A DNA stretch of 35,634 bases, from positions 1 through 35,634 of the IMG/VR virus record IMGVR_UViG_3300032242_001051, one strand, 5' to 3'. The notes beneath the pieces were generated by a model. The model saw nothing but the letters and a program-made list of their open reading frames with translations, did no database searches and was not told where the DNA came from. The DNA is from a virus. Made by a program: the position numbers and the translations under genes. Shown piece by piece: positions 32,417-35,634 of the stretch (position 1 is the first letter of the stretch; each line of letters starts with the position of its first letter).

Positions 32417-34345
32417 TTACGAACCAATATCTACAAGTTCACATTCACCTGATGTACAAGCTAATGCCTGTGTTCCAGATGTAGTATCTTCTGTTTCATA
32501 TAATGACAAATTAGACCACACAATATCTTTTGGCATTTTTTTGACAAATTCTTCATACTCTTGTTTTGTGGCATCCTGATAAGGTGCTTGCTTGTAAGTG
32601 TGATCTGAATATGGAAGGAATGAAATTCCTGACAATTCATCAAAATGTTCGTAAACCCAAGCACCCACAGCCATCCACTCATCTTCTCTTACAGAAACTG
32701 TAATTGAAGGTTTGTGCTCACACCAATGTCTTTGATATACAAGCCAAACATTAAGATGATCAATTGCTGTTAGTTCTTCACGCTTAATTGCATTTTTTGG
32801 TGATTTCATTGGAAAAGAAAAGACAGTAGTATCATTTGGTTTCATAAAATCATCTTCCGCTGGGATTCCAGAATCTGCAAGAAACTGTGTGAGTGGGTCT
32901 TTTTTGTCTCCACGCACTGTGCGAATATAATAGTCGCTGTGCCAAGGGTGCATACCCGAAGATACGCCTACTAATTGTGAGACGGTACCAGATGGCTTTA
33001 CGCATGTAATGGCTGCTGAAGGGGGGATACCGATCTTTTCAGCCTCTACCCTATTAATTTCTACTGCCTTTAATTTAAAACGCTCTAATTCATTTGCTAG
33101 TTTAGTTAGACTTTCTTGACCAGACATAAATTTGTGACCAAACTGTCCTGTTAAAGATACTCCAAGCAATCTTTCTTCTTCCGTATTGTCTTTCCAGATT
33201 TTACGCAGATATTTGAAATCTGTAAGAGTAGACTGCCATGTACCAAGAATTGTAGCAAGTTCAACTTTATAAGCAATTTCATCCAGAGTGTCATTTTCTC
33301 TAAGAACCACTTCAGAAAGGTTGCAAAACTGATATGGTCTCAGAATGATTTCGGAGCAAGGGTTTGTACCATAACGCACATCTGGGTCCCTGCGACCAAA
33401 TTTTGCTGCTTGTGCTTGAGCAGCTTTTACATTATAAATTCCACGTTCACCAGATTTGGAATCATAGAGTGATTTCCATTCTGCAATAAAGTCATTCATA
33501 TCTGGCTTTGCTTTGTAAGCAACGGAATTGTTTGACAAGGCTCTTTGTGGATGATTTTCCCACCAAGCACCTGCCTTTGCAGTAGCCATATCGTGGTCGT
33601 TGAGGTCGGAAAGAGAAATCATAGCACTACGGCGTACACCGCCAACTACAACAACTTCACCAATCTTACACATAATGTCATGTGCCTCAACTGGCTTTAA
33701 TCTTCTACCTGCTGCACCACGAAGTGTCTTAATGCAAAAATCAAATAGGTTTACTAATGGTTGTGGACCAGAAGCTCTACCACCAAAAGTTTTAAGTCTT
33801 GCACCAGATGGTCTTACCTTAGAAATATCAATTGAAGGAATCTGACCTTGATATAAAAGTGCAAGAAGTTCACGGAGGGCTTTAGCCCAGCCCGCTTTAG
33901 AATCTTCTACAATAATAACTGTGTCTGTTTTTTCAAAATGTTCATTAACGACTGGAAGCTTATCTACATATACATTCTCAACTGAGAAACCTACCCCTGT
34001 TCCGCACATAAGAATATACATTGCTTCATCGAAAGAGCGTAATGAATCGACTGGTAGGAATGAACAGTTGTAACCTGCGACATTATCTCTTTCTAAAGCT
34101 GGTCCAGCAGTCATAACAGAACGCATGGATGGCATAACATTACGATTGAATACATAAGTTTTCAACTCTTTAACAATTTTTTCATCTGGAAAATAATTAT
34201 GCTTTTCTTTTAATGACTTAAGCATAAAGTCAAAATACCGATCAACTGTTTCTGACCAAGTTTCACGCCTATTTTCTTTTTCAAGCCACCGAGCGTAACG
34301 GCTGAGAGCAATAAAGTTCTCATAAGGATTATCAATCCCACTCAT
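32417..34345 (-). CDS. nrdJ: Adenosylcobalamin-dependent class II ribonucleotide reductase (642 aa)
   Basis: Reduces ribonucleotides to deoxyribonucleotides for phage DNA synthesis, using coenzyme B12 instead of oxygen or a separate small subunit. Key residues are present: redox cysteine C94 (AGYNCSFLP), the catalytic loop NPCSEIILRPYQFCNLSE with C330, E332 and C341 (same spacing as C408/E410/C419 of the Lactobacillus enzyme), PSGTVSQLVGVSSGMHPWHS, and the C-terminal shuttle pair CTSGEC (C630, C635). Length fits the monomeric type. The start is ATG 34345 with an AAAGGT site nine bases upstream. It follows the glycosyltransferase by 55 bases and ends at a terminator, so these two genes form one unit separate from the virion genes. 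No cobalamin riboswitch fits in the gap. Confidence 0.93.
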   Translation of the reverse strand: MSGIDNPYENFIALSRYARWLEKENRRETWSETVDRYFDFMLKSLKEKHNYFPDEKIVKELKTYVFNRNVMPSMRSVMTAGPALERDNVAGYNCSFLPVDSLRSFDEAMYILMCGTGVGFSVENVYVDKLPVVNEHFEKTDTVIIVEDSKAGWAKALRELLALLYQGQIPSIDISKVRPSGARLKTFGGRASGPQPLVNLFDFCIKTLRGAAGRRLKPVEAHDIMCKIGEVVVVGGVRRSAMISLSDLNDHDMATAKAGAWWENHPQRALSNNSVAYKAKPDMNDFIAEWKSLYDSKSGERGIYNVKAAQAQAAKFGRRDPDVRYGTNPCSEIILRPYQFCNLSEVVLRENDTLDEIAYKVELATILGTWQSTLTDFKYLRKIWKDNTEEERLLGVSLTGQFGHKFMSGQESLTKLANELERFKLKAVEINRVEAEKIGIPPSAAITCVKPSGTVSQLVGVSSGMHPWHSDYYIRTVRGDKKDPLTQFLADSGIPAEDDFMKPNDTTVFSFPMKSPKNAIKREELTAIDHLNVWLVYQRHWCEHKPSITVSVREDEWMAVGAWVYEHFDELSGISFLPYSDHTYKQAPYQDATKQEYEEFVKKMPKDIVWSNLSLYETEDTTSGTQALACTSGECELVDIGS

Positions 34346-34400
34346 ATAATCACGACCTTTTTTATTTTTAGTTAGATATCTAGTGTACCATTAGTATTTT

Positions 34401-35462
34401 CTAAAATCTAGATTTTTGAATATTTTTTAATCTTTCAGCAGCGGGTTTTGTAACACGCTCCCAATCATACTCTTCATGTATTTTAAATGAATTTTTCATA
34501 GCAATTGAAGCATACTTATCATAGTTTTGAACAACATCTTTCATATGTTGCTCTAATTGATAAACATTTGGAGCCAACATATATCCAGGATGTACTTCTT
34601 GCCAAGGACTTCTAGCCCAACTTGACTCAAGCGGTAATGTAATATGATTTGCATACTCTGCCCAACCTGATGTACAAATAGTAGGAATACCCATAGCCAT
34701 TGCTTGCAGTGGATTAAATCCAAATCCTTCTCCCCAACTAGGATACACAAAACAGTGAGCGGAACCATAAAGGGATATTAATTGTTCATCTGTGATAGAG
34801 TCTTTTATAATTTTAATATTGCTATAAAAATAATCTGGCGGTGCAGTATTGTGTCTATCTGGAGAATGAACTTCTAAATTATGTTTATTACTTGCTTTCA
34901 TAATCAACTGATAACGTGGGTCGTTACCATATAAATTAATAAATGCTTCAACAACAAGTTGACCAGCTTTGCGATTATATGGTTCTCCCATATGTAAAAA
35001 TGTAAATGGTTGGTTGGTAGTGATTTTTCGGCGGGTAGGATTATATTTATGATCTACTCCATGCAAATATACAAATACTTCACGATTCAGATGTGACTCA
35101 AAGATTTCTTTATTCCAAGTAGATGTTGTCCAAATTTCATCACATAGGTGCAGAATTGTCTTCCAATTAGGTTGTAAATCTGTTGATTCCCAAGGAGTAT
35201 ATCCAATTTTATACTGAGCGGGCGACAGGAAAGAATATTGAGTTGGAGGACAGAAAGACAATCCAATATTTGGATCACCTTCCACATATATTTGATCGTG
35301 ACCATTAATATTTCCACCAATGCCTGGAAGCATATACAATTGGGTCTTATTTAGTGGTTCAATTCCAAACTTTTTAAGATTTTCTGATATATACCATGAA
35401 GCATTTCCAAAACCAACGGTAACATCCATAAAATCAGGCGCACCCGTAAATGAAATTTGCAA
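34401..35462 (-). CDS. Glycosyltransferase, family 4-like, GT-B fold (353 aa)
   Basis: Transfers a sugar from an activated donor to an unknown acceptor, perhaps host cell-wall polymer, virion protein or DNA. The N-terminal half has IGYTPWESTDLQPNWKTILH, CDEIWTTSTWNKEIFESH and VYLHGVDHKYNP, all typical of the family. The C-terminal half has FTFLHMGEPYNRKAGQLVVE, which contains the phosphate-binding RK, then CFVYPSWGEGFGFNPLQAMA and GIPTICTSGWAE. The usual E-x7-E pair is E245 and Q253, so the second glutamate is replaced by glutamine; activity may persist since that residue varies. Start is TTG 35462 with AAAGGA seven bases upstream. It is the first gene behind the leftward promoter. Confidence 0.85.
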   Translation of the reverse strand: MQISFTGAPDFMDVTVGFGNASWYISENLKKFGIEPLNKTQLYMLPGIGGNINGHDQIYVEGDPNIGLSFCPPTQYSFLSPAQYKIGYTPWESTDLQPNWKTILHLCDEIWTTSTWNKEIFESHLNREVFVYLHGVDHKYNPTRRKITTNQPFTFLHMGEPYNRKAGQLVVEAFINLYGNDPRYQLIMKASNKHNLEVHSPDRHNTAPPDYFYSNIKIIKDSITDEQLISLYGSAHCFVYPSWGEGFGFNPLQAMAMGIPTICTSGWAEYANHITLPLESSWARSPWQEVHPGYMLAPNVYQLEQHMKDVVQNYDKYASIAMKNSFKIHEEYDWERVTKPAAERLKNIQKSRF

Positions 35463-35488
35463 CTTTTTATCCTTTGAACTCTAAAAAA

Positions 35489-35517
35489 ATTATAACAAAA
35501 AACCCATCATTTGACAA
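35489..35517 (-). promoter_or_regulatory. Leftward sigma-70 type promoter for glycosyltransferase-RNR
   Basis: TTGTCA (35517-35512), 17-base spacer, TATAAT (35494-35489); the spacer ends in TGT so the -10 is also extended. The leader to the TTG start is about 20 bases and includes AAAGGA. Confidence 0.75.
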
Positions 35518-35540
35518 ATAATTTATTTTACGGTTATAAT
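35511..35540 (+). promoter_or_regulatory. Rightward sigma-70 type promoter leaving the window
   Basis: TTGACA (35511-35516), 18-base spacer, TATAAT (35535-35540): both boxes match consensus exactly. The -35 box overlaps the leftward -35 box by five bases. The first gene it serves lies beyond the right edge. Confidence 0.75.
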
Positions 35541-35634
35541 TGATATATATAATATATATAGATAATATAAATTATATAATTAATATAAATATATTAAATA
35601 TATAATTATTATATAATATTAATAATAATACTAA
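35541..35634. other. Extremely AT-rich non-coding stretch at the right edge
   Basis: About 94 bases with only three G or C residues, made of TATA/ATAAT-type runs. No ORF, hairpin with GC pairs or tandem unit of constant length is visible. It lies downstream of the rightward promoter; it could be an untranslated leader, DNA-unwinding region or regulatory spacer. Confidence 0.5.

Noticed and set aside
34373-34382. Ten-base palindrome TAGATATCTA between glycosyltransferase and RNR
   Set aside because: Too short and too AT-rich to call an operator; no second copy found.
34346-34400. Cobalamin riboswitch upstream of the B12-dependent RNR
   Set aside because: The gap is only 55 bases, too short for a cobalamin aptamer.

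Overview
The window looks like the late region of a long-tailed siphovirus-type bacteriophage (Caudoviricetes, HK97 lineage). It is AT-rich, densely packed, and almost entirely read from the minus strand. The order from right to left is: glycosyltransferase, class II ribonucleotide reductase, a block of adhesion/tail-fibre genes, a small gene plus portal, protease-scaffold, major capsid protein, head-tail connectors, tail terminator, major tail protein, a frameshifted tail-assembly chaperone, a 2,426-residue tape measure, distal tail protein, baseplate hub, and a second adhesion block that runs off the left edge. No integrase, tRNA, rRNA, CRISPR, IS element or terminase is visible. Strong Shine-Dalgarno sites, frequent TTG/GTG starts and the hub and chaperone families suggest a Gram-positive host. 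Apparent leaderless starts make an actinobacterial host my best guess, but this is inference.

Right end (34.4-35.6 kb): an almost pure A/T stretch and two back-to-back promoters whose -35 boxes overlap. The leftward one drives the glycosyltransferase and RNR. The rightward one leaves the window. An intrinsic terminator follows RNR, then a new promoter for the adhesion block (24.4-32.3 kb). This block encodes an Ig-like protein, a repeat-rich fibre, a short fibre, an Mtd_N/YadA-like fibre and a LamG protein, mostly coupled by overlapping stop/start codons.

Head (16.6-24.4 kb): a small gene coupled to portal. The maturation protease is fused to a coiled-coil scaffold, with a very strong internal ribosome-binding site that should also make the scaffold alone. 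Major capsid protein follows, then a terminator and a new promoter, a SAP/HeH-like protein, an Ig-fused connector, head closure, a tail-completion protein and the tail terminator.

Tail (0-16.6 kb): the major tail protein shares its leader with the capsid gene and is followed by a strong terminator and another promoter. Next come the chaperone pair, expressed by -1 frameshifting at CCCAAAC, the tape measure, distal tail protein and hub, and then three adhesion genes. The two halves of a fibronectin type III domain seem to lie in two of these genes, with a third gene between them.

The main regulatory theme is a repeated TGGTATAAT-type extended -10 element in front of transcription units, three times immediately after an intrinsic terminator and three times so close to the ATG that the transcript would be leaderless or nearly so.
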